This document shows, one piece after another, positions 1 through 14,570 of a stretch of DNA of 64,000 bases. Position 1 is the stretch's first letter. The number at the start of each line of letters is the position of its first letter. Under the pieces are notes generated by a model. It was given only the letters and a program-made list of their open reading frames with translations. It ran no database searches and was not told the DNA's origin. Position numbers and translations under genes: made by a program. Origin of the DNA: Membranipora membranacea (taxonomy: Eukaryota > Bryozoa > Gymnolaemata > Cheilostomatida > Membraniporidae); contig OU612070.1 of the NCBI GenBank assembly GCA_914767715.1, positions 6,219,501-6,283,500 on the forward strand. The letters run 5' to 3'.

Positions 1-223
1 GGGGTAATAACATTCTGAGTCCATACCAAGGAGAAGCCCCTTATACTCCTTATTTCCAACAAAATGACTTAGGTCTGGTCAAACTCAATGAAGGTCTAAG
101 TTGGTCTATACAAGCTCAACAAGCCATTTATTGAAAAGCATTTTGTAAGCCTTTCTCACGGATCAACAAAAAATCCTTGTCATGTAATTTTCTCATGTGA
201 GGACTGCATGTATGTTGGCTCAC

Positions 224-3200
224 CTCTATCTGTAGACTGAGTACACGCATACATCATACTACGATAGTCTATATCCCAGGTAAATAGTGAGATTGGCTGG
301 ATAGCCTGTATCATCTCTGTGTGTAATTTCCTGTCGGCAACGACCTTTGATCTCAAGAATGAGTCATCATTGTAATATTTATCCATCAAGCTCTTGTTGT
401 GTGTGAGAATACTAAGCCAGAAATCCAAGCACTGGTAACTGGAAATGAAAATATAAAATATTAGGTGGCTGAAATTTTGGTCATTTCTGAGTTTCAGGTA
501 AGTTAGAAATTTGATGAGAGACATTGATGCAGCTGCTTTTTCCTTACGAGCTTGGTCTGCCAAGGTTTAATAGCCATAATGTATAAACCATGGATCTGCT
601 ATGAACTTGTTAGAGGAGAGCATTGATAGCAGATGTTTCCGCTCTTCATTAGCAAACTAATACACTGTGTATAATTGTATGGAATATCGATAACCCTGTA
701 GTAGGTTGACAGGGGAACAAACATTATTGCACCAGTTACGATTAGCTTGAAAAGGTCAAATGTTGCTATATTACATCAACCAACACCGCTGGGACATTGA
801 AATCTGTGCAGTTATAGTCAAAATGATTGCATCAATAAATGTCACAGTCCTCTTGAACCTTCTATATTCTTCCAGGCACGTTTAACGCAGTTACAAGGTT
901 TGTGAATAAAGCGAGCGTGTCGACATATTGTCTAAGTATCTCTGTTTTGTGATAGTTACATACCTTCCCAACAAAACTTTCAAATAAATATTTCGGTTGT
1001 TTCCTGTTCAAAACCTACGCCCTATCAAATTCAAATTTCATTCACGCTGAAGCACTTCGTTATATTTTTTTCTGAATCTTCATTTTATTGTCTACAAACA
1101 CGAAGATCTTCCTAGCAATTTCCTTTTATGATTGATCCGCCCTAAACCTATAAACCTAGTACACAAACCTTCCAGGGCCTTGTTACTTGCTATGGCTAAG
1201 AGCTTTTCTATTGATTATTTGATAAACCATCTGTAAGTTGGCAGGGATGCTAGTTTATACACCTGCGTTGCTTATTTGAACATCTCTAGCACCATCCTAT
1301 ATCAACAGTATCGCAAACAGTCGTATACAATCCAGATGGGGGGTCAATTTACCTTCCGTGGCTAAAATTGCGCACTCAGATCAGGTCTGTTCCTTTTTAA
1401 ACCTCACATTTTATGTGAGTGAAAAACTAGTAACATGTAACCTTTTCTTTGAATTGAATATTACAGATGTTGCTTTACTTTGCTGAAAGAACATTTATTT
1501 CTTTTCTTTCATAGCCATACCAGGTAACACTGAGTGAAAATATTTAATACAACTGAGGCCTGTAAAGTAATCAATATTGAAGTCTTAACTTACTTCAGAA
1601 GTCCAACGATAAAGAGGCAAAACCTCATAGCTGAATCGTCTATCTGATATTTGCCGACATCGGCGATAATTTTGCTAAACGTGTCGGTCAGCTCACCTAC
1701 AAGTATATATGGCAGCGTTGTATGACATGCAAGTGATTCACCTTAGTCAAATGTTTTCTAGGTTAGGTAGCGAGACTGGTTTAAACCTGGTAATTGCAAG
1801 AGGAAAACAGGCGAGGATAATTACTCGCGTTTTTTGTAGCATGGTAGTTATATGGCCTTCATAGAAAGGATAGTGTTAACACAAATTTTCTAATGTAATG
1901 TTTGTATGCACTTAATCATCTCAGACTAGCTATTTGGTACTAACCGGCTGAGGCACACGATTCCTCTACCACATCCCAGATGTTCACTCTCGTTCTGATT
2001 TTACCCATCGCCACAGTAACTAGTTTGTGAGATTTGAGACCCAGGCTAAGCACACACTCCAGGGCAGATACCAGCTTCCAAACCTTCAACATCATATCTT
2101 GTGTGTTCCTAGCTTGCTGTTGCTGTCAAATAGAACATAGAACCGTGTAACAAAACTATGTATGAGATAAAGTTCAGATGGCTAGCAAAGCGAGGGGGGG
2201 TCATAAAACAGCATCAAGGCTGTTAGTTAGTGCAAGTAGTTGGTGACTATCATTTTAGAGCGATAAAAATAGCCAATGTGTTGGCTCTGATCAGATCAAG
2301 CACATTGGCTAGATTAGACTAGTTTAATTTCTCTGTAGAAAACAATAATGGCCAATTAACATTATTTTTTATCATAGTCAACTTGCTATGTAGAGCACTT
2401 GCAAATTTTCCTAGAGTATATTTGTGTAATTTTATGACTGATTCTGGCACCACAACCTGTGTCAATTTATAATCTTTGCCTGTGTTTGATGATTAAAATA
2501 TTGATGTCATTGGACATCAAGCCTATCCGAAAGGAATCAAAACCACTTTACTCGTAAATTGGCCACATATGTAGGTATGAATCACCAGTACACACTTATA
2601 TTTAGATAAGTCAGCCTCATTGAACAGTGATTGAGATCTACTAATGAGTTGCTGCCTAGTCCTAATTAGCTGTTCGATTGCATCCAGTTACAATAACAGC
2701 CAGTCAACATTAAACCAGAGCCTATACTCTCTAATATGATGAGAAAACACCATCCATCCTCGGAGATAACCAAGAGTAGATATATAAGATAGGCCTGTTC
2801 GTGGATAATTGACTTACCTCGACCTCTTGTCCAGTCTGTGATTGGTGTTTTATCAAGATATCAGCTGCCTCGATACAAGCCACAATATCTAAAATAAACC
2901 AGCATATCAAATGATTGAAAACAACCTAAGTAACCACCGAGTATGATTTCCCGCAACAAGGGACCAACGTGTGTAGTCTATTGCCATGATGTCATGATGG
3001 TAAAGATTCTGAGCCCGTCAGACTCTTACCCACGCCCGACTGCCCCCAGCCGGGTCAGATGACCGATAATCTTTAAAATCATGTTGTTACCTATCCCCCT
3101 TCATGTTTCAACGATGGCGTTTATAGATAAGTTCACAGGGTGTGATCGCACATTAAAGGACACCGGTCGGCCCTGGGGATAAATTCCCCAGATATTAGAT

Positions 3201-6200
3201 GAACTAAGTGAGAAGTCCCCTGCTGAGCTCGGTGATATTTTAAGTCCCCCCTCGCAGGTAAACTTGTGAATTTGCGCGCTAAATTAAAGAGTATTCAACA
3301 CCAAACCTGTATTTCAGCTCAGGTGTTGAGTAATCATTCATGCCTCTCGGCTATCAATGGTAAAATGAAAGCATGACATATCTTAATTCCCAAATGCCAC
3401 TGACCCACATAGCGCTGCAGGGTTTGAAAGTTGGTAACAAATCAGCACGAATCATCGATCCTCGATACGAAGCTATAAAGCTTGTAATAATACTGGTATT
3501 ACTGGTAATAAGTTATTTATTAAGCTTTACCTAACAGTTGTTGATCAGACAGCGTAGAATTGAGGCTGCCACGGCTGTTCCCATCTAAAACAATAATAGG
3601 AAACATGCTATTCTGACACATGTCTCCGCTGTAAAGGTCAAACAATTCAACGATCTTCTATGGACAGACACGCTATAAATAAATTATTGAAAATCAGATG
3701 GTGTGATGACTTATTCAAGCCTAGCTTGCGACTTGTCTGTATGCGGAGGATGAGAACCTAATGGCATTATCATAGATGTTAAGATTTCCCTGTAAACACA
3801 TCATCTTCAGCTATGAGTGGATTCATTATCTGCTGTCTGAAGGTGAAGGTCGGGCATGACAACCAGACCTCTGATTTGTCCTCCCTGCGTATCACTGACT
3901 CAAAAACCCACGTCCATAATATTTATATGTGTTTATCCCGTTGATTATTGCCTTATTACATCAATCGATTAAGGGAGTAATGAAGGGAGGACACGAACTA
4001 TTTTTACACAACGCAAATAGACATTCTCAGCTTACCAGGATGTCTCTGTCTGCGTTTGAGGAAGTCAGCAATGTGCTGCCAGCTGTTCGGCTCCCGTGGT
4101 GTGACTCCTGATGACCCGGTTGCGAAACCAGATGATAGCTCACATAACTTCTCTCTTACACACTGACACTGTGAAGTGGGAGGACTTAGGAGCTGCTCCA
4201 ACATCGACAACTCGCATATCTTGTGCTGTGATGGCTTTGACCCCTAGAACAAAAGCATGTAAATATCACTAGTTTTTAGAGACTCATCATAATGGTATGG
4301 TATTTCTAGAACAAATCTTGTTGCAGTCACTCTAATTTAGTAATGGTATGTAACAAAATAAATTAGTGAATACAATACAGCATTGTTATCATACCAAGGT
4401 TTGTGAAGGCCATCCATTTATTACAGCTGATGGATTTCTATTCTAAGTTAATAGTTTGTATGGCTGTATGGCTATTCCTGAAACAGTGGGTAGCAATTCA
4501 GTTTTGACACTATTTGTTGAAAGTATACATAACATAACAATATACTTTGACATCTCATAGTTACTGAATCTGTCATATCCCTTGGCAGGAAATGGACTGA
4601 CAAGCCTGACTGGCGAAAATCAATATGACTGTGATGCATTTTCATAAACACTGAATCACCGACGGCCATGATATTACACATCTGCTCAGCTCTGCTTGTT
4701 TCTCATATAAACTAATTAAATATGACTCATCTGCCGAGCCGAGCTTCTGCGCTAGGTTCCTAAGCAATACTTATGTAGATATTATCATTGCCTTTGAGAG
4801 AAAAATCACGCTAACTGTGCAGTGCAGGGCAGTTAAAGTAGTCAGCTATCACATTCATCAGTTATTATATCATAGAATATTAGCGTAACATCCCAGAATG
4901 ATGATACTCCTACCCTCTGAGCATACACTGACAGATCAAGGCAAGCCCATCACAGGCCATCCACTTTTTATAATTGCTTGAATAATTTTAATCCTCATAG
5001 ATACATCAGTCGATACCCTCTTGCCATGCCAACTTCCAGTCATTGTTTTAATTTTTTTGACAGTCTGCATACATGTATGGCTTGCCATTTGCAGAGACCA
5101 AGGCATGTAACAGGGAACTTGTTATCCAATATGTTGGCTAACACCCAATTAAATCAGAGCCAACACATTGGCTGGAATTTGTAATCCAGCCCAATGTGTA
5201 CAGGTTGCCGATTGCTTGGTATCTTAGTCATTTTAAGAGACTGAAGTATCTGTATATCTGCCTAAAGAGCCCATCTTATCTGAAACGTCTTAGTACTTTG
5301 AACCCAAAATTATCGAAGTTATAACCTACCTGGAACAATATAACATGATGGTCTGTACTGTGCTTTCTCTCACATTGACTACAGGTCCTCACCGAACCAG
5401 ATCTACTTTCACCAGGAGAGCAGAACGATGGCTGATCGAATATATCAGTCCACCAGTTATACTCGGTGAGATTGTACTTGTTTTGGCGTAGAAATGAGAG
5501 GTCAGGCAGGTTGAAGGTCGTCGTCGACTTTGAGGGAGTGCTGTTATCAGAGGATGTCGGCTTAGTACCCAGAGCATCATCGAGAAGATCGTTAATACTC
5601 TTCGCCAATTCTTAAAAAGGAGAGAGGTCGCTAAATCAACAAATCTCATTGTTAAAAAAATTGCGTTGTATCATATAAGATAGGAAAGTTGGCAATTTTG
5701 CTTTATTTTTTTTAGAAATCTGCACACTGTGGTACAATTTGCGCTGTTGAATTACCTATCAAGTACCTATCAAGTATACCAATCAAGCAATACAGATCAT
5801 GTGATCGCTAGCTGGCAGCACGTGGATACAAGGGTTGTTATTTGTTAGCATTCCAGAGATTTTTTATCAGATTTAAGTAGCTATCTTGCCATTATCTGCT
5901 GCCAATTTTGCATTCTATGCCATTTGCTGCAATGTAAGTCAAATTTTGGAAAGATCCGTATATATTTTAAAATGAAACCCTCAAGCAATAGAAATGTTTT
6001 CAATTCATCACCCTATACAGAAAATTTAGTAAGTATAGATTTAATGGATGTTTTCACTCTTACATACACTATAAGATGAACTGCTGACTTTATTTGATAC
6101 TGAGTGGGCAGCACTTTGATTCAGAACCCAATAGTAAACAGTTAATGAACCATAAAGCAATTAGCACCGAAGCTGTTCATATGAAAAACAGACCTCTCGA

Positions 6201-9200
6201 AAAAATAAAAGGCACTTAGTGGTAAATGTGACCACGGCTGAAGCTCAAGAGAGTTAGGTCAGCAAACACTTGTCAACCTCTCAAAGGGCGAATCATGGCG
6301 CAGTCAGTGGATGATATGCTGTTTGTTGTCAGCGACATGCTGCCGTTATTCATTGGTACATGTTTTGCACTTCCAGGTAGTTTATTTTTAGAGAGCTGTC
6401 AACTACACCACATCGGTAATCAACCTGTTAAGAGAAATTCTATTTCTTTTTTCATTTGTTTGTATTGAGTACTTTTCGCTGTTTTAAAATGTTTGGAACT
6501 GAATATGAAGCAAGCTTTAAAAAATCTGAGCAAAATGGTTCTTTGAGATGAACTAGTATGCTAATATTGCCGCTGCAAAAAAGCAATAAAATATACTAAT
6601 TTTGTATTACTTTAATGATAAAATTAAAAAAAAATTTATTCCTATTATATTGAAATTTTCTATTACTAGTCTGGTATTTTCTAAAAAGATGAACTTTTAA
6701 AAATCCTCAGAGCAAAATTTAAGATTTTTATGCACGCTGCCGACTTGACTTCATGAAACAACTGAGAGCTATAGCGGTGATTTCTTTGTCGAATTCATTT
6801 CATTCCCCATTGAGTAATCAGAAATACTATTTCATATCAGCCTTTCTTCCCAGCAAATAATGAAACAAATGCCCACCAAATAGCCTTCAGGCATCGGCAG
6901 GATAGAGCATAATTGGATCAATACATTGTGACTTCGAACGTCAATACTCAAGGGCTATAACATCGGCAGCCATCACAAGATTTATATATGTGTGTGTGTG
7001 TGTACAATAAATGTCTATGCGCTGACACCAACTCAGATCAATAAAACATTGAGTCGTATATACATTGCTATATAAATGTTATAGTGTGATTATTTTGGTT
7101 TGCTGTTTGACATTTCCTAAGAACTAGTGGTGTAAAGTACTTTACAGGTATATTTCACAATAAAACTACGTTATTCTGTCTCCTCTTTTAATCATTACAT
7201 ATCCGTTATACTATAGTCTACAGTAGTCAGAATTATATTGGTCTAGGCTTCCTCCTAATTAGCTTCAGTCTAGCAGCACAATTAATCCATGCGCAGGTAC
7301 ACCTGTACACAGAATTCTCCTCATATTTGGTGTTTTGTTAAAGCTGTTTTTTAAAAATATTTTATGGAACACTTTCTGAATGACAGACATAAGACTGAAT
7401 TATTAATCACGGCCAGGGTCAACCAGTTAACCGCTGTGTTACAAGTTATCTACCGGTTTCTCTTCTTTTACCATTTTATATAATTATATAAAGGTATGTA
7501 ACACAGGGAGAATAGTGTGCCATGGAATCTATATATATATATATCCACATTCTGCTTTTGTGAATCATTAGTATTACATACAAATTTTCATCTAGAAGGG
7601 TAATTATCTCTATCTGATCATTATCAATCATTAATATAGACGCATTACAAAATTTTCTGCTGCTGCCTTCAAAATTAAGCTCCCAGGAGCAATGCTAGCT
7701 GCATTGTTATTGCCAACAAAAAAAACTCCTCACCAGTCTGACCCAGTCAAAGCAAACTTTTTGATTGGAAGTGCTATGTGATGGTAATACACCCATGGCA
7801 GGTCATAAACACCAAATCATATATCAGAAATGATACATTTGCCTGGTGAGATTTTCCTCAACTAAATGTCTAGTGAAAACCAGACAAAAAGTTTCCACTA
7901 TGGCCAATTTTTCCAAGTTGTTTTTCCTGCTCTAGCTTATACATGTGCAGAATAAAGCTTACCTTGTGATGCTTTGTCTGCTAGCCTCTGGTCTTTTACC
8001 CTCTCTGTTTGGGTAGGTTCAGTAAAAGCTTGTGGTGTTGTAAGTTCACTCTGACTGGCACTAAGGCTCATAGAATGCGCTCTCTTATACTGCTCCCACA
8101 AGGTCAATGAGTAACGCTTTCTATCCTCCTGAGGGTCAGCGTGCTGTCGCTGCTGCGGAGTTCTCTTCTCTCTCCTTCTTACCTGGGTAAAAAAAAAGCG
8201 TCGCTTGAACATGTTTTATGTTTCAGGCTTTATTCCGGAGTTTAATTTTGACCAGGAATGCTCATACTTGTCCTTTGAAGTTTTTTGATTAAAAAGAGAA
8301 GTTCAGGATTTGCACTGAACAGGAAGTTTCGATGCTTAGATGGGGAACAACATATCCACCTTCCTCATTTTCATTCTTCCATCATTTCCCTAATCATCCG
8401 TGTCTGCAATCCATCCAAGACTTACAAACCCTCTTTGCCCATTTACCTTAGTAATGTCAGGGACACTTTTGCTCTTCTTAGGGTCGACCTTTCTCTCGAC
8501 CTTGACCTGACCCCATGTTGTGTAGTTTTGTTTCATTTGCTGCCAGGTTGTAGAATTACCGATATCCTCCATCTTCTTCTCGTGATCGATCTGGCCATTC
8601 TCTGTCTCCACCACAGCCAGCTCATCGGAGAAGCTGACCTTCTTTGTAGATATCTGGACTGCACTCGCCGTCCGTCGAGGTGGTTTAGGCACCTGAAACA
8701 CAAATGGTTAGGGTTAAGTTATTAATCAAATGTGCTGTCCCTGTATGGCTTTCATGTTAAATAGTAACCAGCTTTCAAATTACATTTTCAGCAACAGTAA
8801 TGTGATTAAAAACCCTACAGAGAGGCTTACTTTTTAAAAAAGTAACAATTGAATAAACTTGGTTCATTAACCAGATATTTCTATTTTCGAAACAAACAAT
8901 CTTGGCTAAGTTATTGGTGTGGCCTCTAGGTGTTCAGACTACCTTCCCTCAGTAAGTAACCTTATAATTGTTATATGACTGATATGTGGCGCCTTGTTAT
9001 TTAGACACGCAGCATCAAATCTATCAAAAGAGGAGTAAGTGCTAACCACAACCTATCATACCTCCCCTGCTGATGTCCATATAATGTTGCTATTAATTTT
9101 TCATGGGTTGATTAATGAGTATAGAGAAATGCATATTTGATGTAGTTTTTCAATGGTGTCAATGGCTTGCGGCTGTGAAAACATTGTTACTATCACCAGA

Positions 9201-11058
9201 GACCATAGATAGTCTGCTATCCGCTCACTGAGTAAGGATTTACTGCACCTCAAAGTGCTGCAGATGCCCATGGATATATAGACATTATCACTGACTCTCA
9301 TTCCTTCCTATAAGAAGTTTAATCAGTCCCAAACTATGTTCACAGTGTAACTGTAACCCTTAGATTGAAAACGAAAGTGCTGCCACAACTGACCTGGTTA
9401 GGAGCTGATTGTCGATGAGTATTTCTCGGAATAATTCCAGCACTGCTTTCGTCTTCTGATTCATCAGAATCTGTCATGTGGCCACAACTCGACCGAGCGT
9501 CAGAGTACAATGATCCTAAAGTACAATGTTCCTTCTTGATATCGCTATTTAGGACCTAAGCGTTATTACTAAAACCTGACTTACTGCGGCGTTTTTTATG
9601 ATCCAATATGAAGCAATTAAAATCAATTATTCAACATGAATTTTTCCTGTACTGTAATACAATGCTGAGATAAAAATAAACACCAGTGTCAAATTTGCCT
9701 CTCAAAATTATGCAGATTCAATGAAATTTTGGTGCTTCCTCTTATTTCAAATTTACAATTATGTTTCTCAATCTTGCATAAATTGATTCCCGAAGTCTGT
9801 TAATCAAGAAAATCCTGCTTGAGAAAAGTATGATTCGTCATCGTTACAGCAAAGCAAAATAAATTCCTCAACTAACATTACCTGCTTGTGCGAAGGTTAT
9901 CTGATAATCCTCTTTCGTAGCTGGAGCTAGATGGTCTGAGTAATTGGGAACGCTCTCATCCAAATCTGGACTCTCCTCACCAATAGAAACGCATCCCTCA
10001 TCAGCGCTGTCGTCCCTTAGGGAGTTCAGCGATGCTGGGAATATATTATCGAAATCTGAGGAGACGTTGGATTGTCCGTTCACGCACTCGACATCACTAC
10101 CACCAGAGTTGAAGTGGACGTTGGCCGTATCCAGTAATGATGCATACTCATTACAGATGGCCGCCTCAAGGTCACTGTCATGTAGCGGAGCTCCTAACGG
10201 AGAATTCTCCACTCCAAACTCATCATCATAATAAAAACTCAGGTTATTCTCATCCTCGTGCCCACTAAGGAAAGCAGTGCTCTTCCCGTTAGCAACTAAA
10301 TCCATATAGTCATCCTGGTTTAGTTTACCATACCGGTCAGTTCTATTAAGTACGGGTGCCGTCGCTGTCCACCCGCTTTTCAGTTTAACTAAGTCATCTT
10401 CTGATTGGCTATAAGAGAAGTCACTATCTTCTACATAAGAGGAATAAAATGATCCACCGAGGCGTAACTTTGGTGTGACGAATCGTTTAGTGTGATTATC
10501 TGTGCTGTAATATAAAACTTCGCCGCTGCCAAGTTCTGAAAATAACCTTCCTCCATCTTCGTCTCGTAATACAATCTCACTAAGGTTTTTACTATCCGAG
10601 CGATTGAAGTTATAAAGTTTGCGAGGTGATGTTCGAGGATCTTCAAACACCATGAGATTCTGGCCCTCTTGTGAGACGTCACTACCCTCTGACGAGGAGG
10701 AGGAGGAGAGTCCCACACAAGACTTCATACTCTCGACGTAGCTTCGAGAGGCTATAGCCTCGATAGATTCGGCACATTGTCTAAGTAACTTGAGAAGTTT
10801 CCTCTTGTGCCGTTCGTGTTTCTGTTTAGCTGTCGGCTGTCTGTTTAGTGATTGAGTGAACGAATGGAAGTCCGCTCGCTTCAGCGAGTGAAGCTTTATG
10901 ATTTCGTCAGCCTGACATGGCAATGACATCATCATATAATTTTTGCGCCATTTCTGTCGTCTATCTTGTGGCGGAGTTGCTTTGCTCTTTCGATATCTGG
11001 GTAATGTTACAGGGGTGGCTATAGCTTCTGGTTGAACCATTGTTCTCAACTTTTCATT
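224..11058 (-). CDS. RUSC1/2: RUSC1/2-like RUN-domain adaptor protein (3' end beyond window)
   Basis: I join eleven exons on GT-AG sites with matching phases: 9882-11058, 9394-9515, 8447-8692, 7963-8182, 5330-5610, 4036-4243, 3531-3584, 2818-2888, 1945-2122, 1594-1696 and 224-438. They give at least 952 residues. The last three exons form a RUN domain: a helix ending in LECVLSLGLKSHK, then NIWDVVEES, then MRFCLFIVGLL, LDFWLSILTHNKSLMDKYY and IQAIQPISLFTWDIDY. From memory these line up with the RUN domain of human RUSC1/2 (iporin/NESCA), adaptors that bind small GTPases and act in vesicle traffic and TRAF6/NF-kB signalling. The N-terminal two thirds is low-complexity and acidic/serine-rich, with VSFSDELAVVE and LWEQYKRAHSMSL islands. 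The first in-frame ATG is at 11,040. An acceptor lies just upstream (11,059), so there is a 5' leader exon or further coding sequence. The family's C-terminal SH3 domain would lie left of position 1. Family call fairly sure; RUSC1 versus RUSC2 not resolvable. Confidence 0.75.
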
Positions 11059-14000
11059 CTGTAAAATGAAAGAGATGTTATGTAAACTGCTTAGCTGTAC
11101 GAGATCTATCCACCATAGTGGCAGATAATTAAAAATAGCAGTGGGTTTAGAAAGTGAACTTCACACCCTAATTCCAAAGGACATAAATCAAGATTTGATT
11201 CGATGTGTCCTTACCCATATAAAAAAGCACAATGAATGTTGAATAAAATACTGTGTAGTTACTGGCAATGAAATGGAGCATGAATGAATGAATGGGAGGG
11301 TTGAGAAGATTAGTAGGATTAAAATGGCAATGTATCCTGAAAACTGCTCAACTCAATGAATCTATGTATAACATGTGAATAACGCCCAACAGGTCTAAAA
11401 CAGGACTACAAATCCGCTCACACCTCACCTCGTCAAACTGTACTATACTCCCTTACCAATTCATACCAGGAATTGGTTAAGAATGGTAGGTAGTAAAAGT
11501 AAGACAGAAGCAAGATTCAACGAAGAAACCATTACACCTCTCGAGACAGCACACAGCAGTAATAACAAACCTTGTTGTATAGATACATATCAGTGATCTA
11601 CTTCTATCTGAAGAGCTTCAAACAAATAATCCCATTAGCTGATGCTGCCTTGAAGAACTTTACATAAACATCCCACAGATTCCATATAAATATCTCATCA
11701 GTATACCGCTGCCTGTACAGATTTGGCAGCGAGCGAACGCCTTCAAGTAAAGCGCTGCCGACTTATTATACAATGGATGGTTGTTAAATTAGATCTTCTT
11801 AGAATGCAGTAGCTGCTAGTCTAGCTTATCTAATATCACACTGATTAGCGTTTAGTTAGCTGGAAGATAAGAAGATAGGATGTAACACAATGATGCCTGC
11901 TGCCTCTCAAATGCTGCCTGTATGTGATGATTTAGAGCAGCAATAGGAAAAATCAATACTCTGCATCATGTGACGTATAGGTTAGGAAACTTGCCTGTAA
12001 GGCAACTAATCAGCAAGAATATAGGATTCTATTCCCAGGTCTATTCATTGGCATACACCTCCTAAAAATCAATATAAAGCCGCTGCCGTTGTATGACAAG
12101 AAGGTCTTTAACCCTGCAGGAAAAAATGGATTGTGAGCTAATGAATGTTCACTCAGTGAGTTAATATGGATTTTTGTGAAGGCTAAGGGAATATAACACA
12201 CTTTCCAACTCTCATCAGCAGAATTAGCAGAAAATCGATGTTCACAATTTGATATGTAAACTAGACACAAACAACAACAACCGGCCGACTACCGGTATCC
12301 GACACAGAATGACCAGACAAACAACCAAATGGGAACGCGACTGTGACTCATAATTTGCACCATTTTACCGCTAGAGGATTGTGAGTCAATCTGAGCTCCT
12401 GACTAAAAGGTTCCAGTTCCAGTCAACATTCAGGATGTGGCAAACAGGTCTCTATTATCACCGAGTAATCCTATGGGTTTCCATACGAAATGTGCGCGTA
12501 ACAGACGCATTTTAGTTCGATGTCAGCAATGATAGTAGTTGTAATAGGCCTTAATATATGATTACTAATACTACACTCTGACCTCAGCAGATTCGGCAAC
12601 AACAGCTTCCTCGTGTGGTGTTGAGAAGTAGGATGTAAACTCAAAGCTTTCCAGAATTTAGAGATCAGTGCCAAAATTAGGCCTAGCAAATTAACTGTAC
12701 AGTTCAAGCAAAGTAAAGCAAAGTCAATTTTAGCTCTGAATAACAATATCAGTGCCAATCTGAGAGTTATTATTGCCAGTGTATTATTATGACATCAAGC
12801 CTTGTCATAACTATGACAAGACATTGCCAGTCAGCTATTTGAGGTGTCAAGTTGTGACAATTTATACGGCCTGATGAGATAATAGCTGTTGTATGCAAAG
12901 AGTGATGACAAATATAGATATTGTCTGATCTCATCGCTGTACTTGTGCGTACTGTGTATTCAGTACAATAACCTATTCATCGCTGTGTGCGTAACATTCG
13001 GTATCACATTCCACTGGCAGCTTATACAAATGAGGCACCTTCCCAGTTGTAATATTATGTAGAAATACTCAGAAGATGGATTTTTTGGTAATATTAAAGC
13101 ACCCACACTCTCACACTCTCACATATGACGCTGCCGTGGGCCAGCACCACAACCCTGAGAGTTGATGAAGCAGCGGGCTATCCAAAAACATTACTTTTGG
13201 AACACAATTTGCAACAAAGCCATTGACACACTATCTGCCTTGATATTTTCATCACAAGCAATCAAACAATTAATCTATTCTGGTGAGGTAATTGTCGCAG
13301 GTTTCATCATTAATTTAAAATCGGGGAATTTTCCTTACAAAAAAGCTCAAAAAATTTTAATATAAAGATTGCAATTATATTTTGTCCATCAACACATCAT
13401 CAATAAGACGCTGATGGTGTCACTATAAGGCACTGTCTGACACTTGTTACCAGGTACCTCATTGTCTGATATTGTTAGCGAAAAAGCCTGGTATGAGCAG
13501 ACAATTTACTGCTACGATATGCAAGCTAATCATGTGCCAGAGATTCTACATTTTATGTGTTATAATAATAATATCATTATTATTACATGTCATAATAAAA
13601 ATATAATAAGGTTAATAATAATATTATTATCATAAATCACAATAAAATCAAATGAACCCACCAGGGTATTTGACAACATAATAAAAATGGAGCTGACACT
13701 GCATATTATTTTTGGGAGCTTATTTCATAAGAGCACAATTCGTAAGAGCTGTCATTTACATTCTGAGGGGTGCTTCTAACTCACCTACCAATAATTAGGG
13801 CCTATGGATACTGACAAGCACTTTCAATGACAAACTGTTAGCATATAACGTTGAAGATTCTCCCACCTTCTTATTTCAGCGCACTTATAGTCTACGGAAT
13901 GCGACAGCTGCAAGCTGTGTCTTGCATTTGGGTACATCAGGGGAATTGGTACATTGAGACACCACTATACTGGTTTCAGAAGCTCGAGAAGCTCAAATAG

Positions 14001-14178
14001 GTCACAATCAATTGCTACGTCTGAATGTAGTCAATCCATATTGTAGTATCCAATAAACGCCCTCTAGGACAATGATGTGAATGATGAGAAACTCTGGGGG
14101 CCCGTCTGGGGGACAGACAGAACATGTCTGTATTTTGTTGACAGATAGATGAATTATTTCTGAGCAATACGTCATCGG
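11059..14178. other. No recognisable gene
   Basis: Three kilobases upstream of the RUSC-like gene. Open frames here are short, lack splice-consistent neighbours and resemble no family I know. The promoter and any 5' leader exon of the RUSC-like gene should lie in this stretch, but I see no decisive signal. An AT-rich run of ATAATA triplets occurs near 13,560-13,640. Confidence 0.5.
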
Positions 14179-14349
14179 CTATGTGAAATATAAAATCTTC
14201 TGAGGATTTTAACAAAGGTATCAGCTAAGGCCAGTTTATGGTTGAATTACTATCAAGCAGGCTGCATGTAGTATAAGTACAAGACCGTACTTATAAATTA
14301 CATTTGACCTGGTACTAAAAGTACCATGAGATTTCTATTGTCTTCTTAC

Positions 14350-14570
14350 CAGTATGATGTACTCCCAGCAGCTTCTGAATGACTCATGTGAGTTGAGCGA
14401 TGTCAGAGTTAGAATACTAAGTAATCCCTCTGAGTGACTTCCTGGCTCTATATCGTAGTCTCTCTCAATCTTTGTTACTGGGCTGAGTGTATTAGAGATT
14501 TGCAGCTCTGTAGTTAACTCAGTTAGAGGTTCAATAAGAGACATAATCACTATGCAGACCTCTAAGCATG
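14350..14570 (-). CDS. Unidentified internal exon, helical-repeat-like
   Basis: A 221-bp open stretch with a good acceptor (GTCTACAG before 14,570) and donor (GTAAGA below 14,350), phase 1 in and phase 0 out. It encodes about 73 residues rich in leucine-patterned helices, such as VIMSLIEPLTELTTELQI and GLLSILTLTSLNSHE. It looks like one piece of an ARM/HEAT-type protein. A possible next exon starts at 14,199, adds KILYFT and stops at 14,179. Splicing onto the RUSC-like exon at 11,058, whose start is also phase 0, is formally possible but nothing in RUSC N-termini resembles it. No upstream partner exon was found with confidence. Gene identity unknown. Confidence 0.4.

Noticed and set aside
8285-8725. 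146-codon plus-strand frame
   Set aside because: Antisense of a RUSC-like exon with continuous phase on the minus strand.
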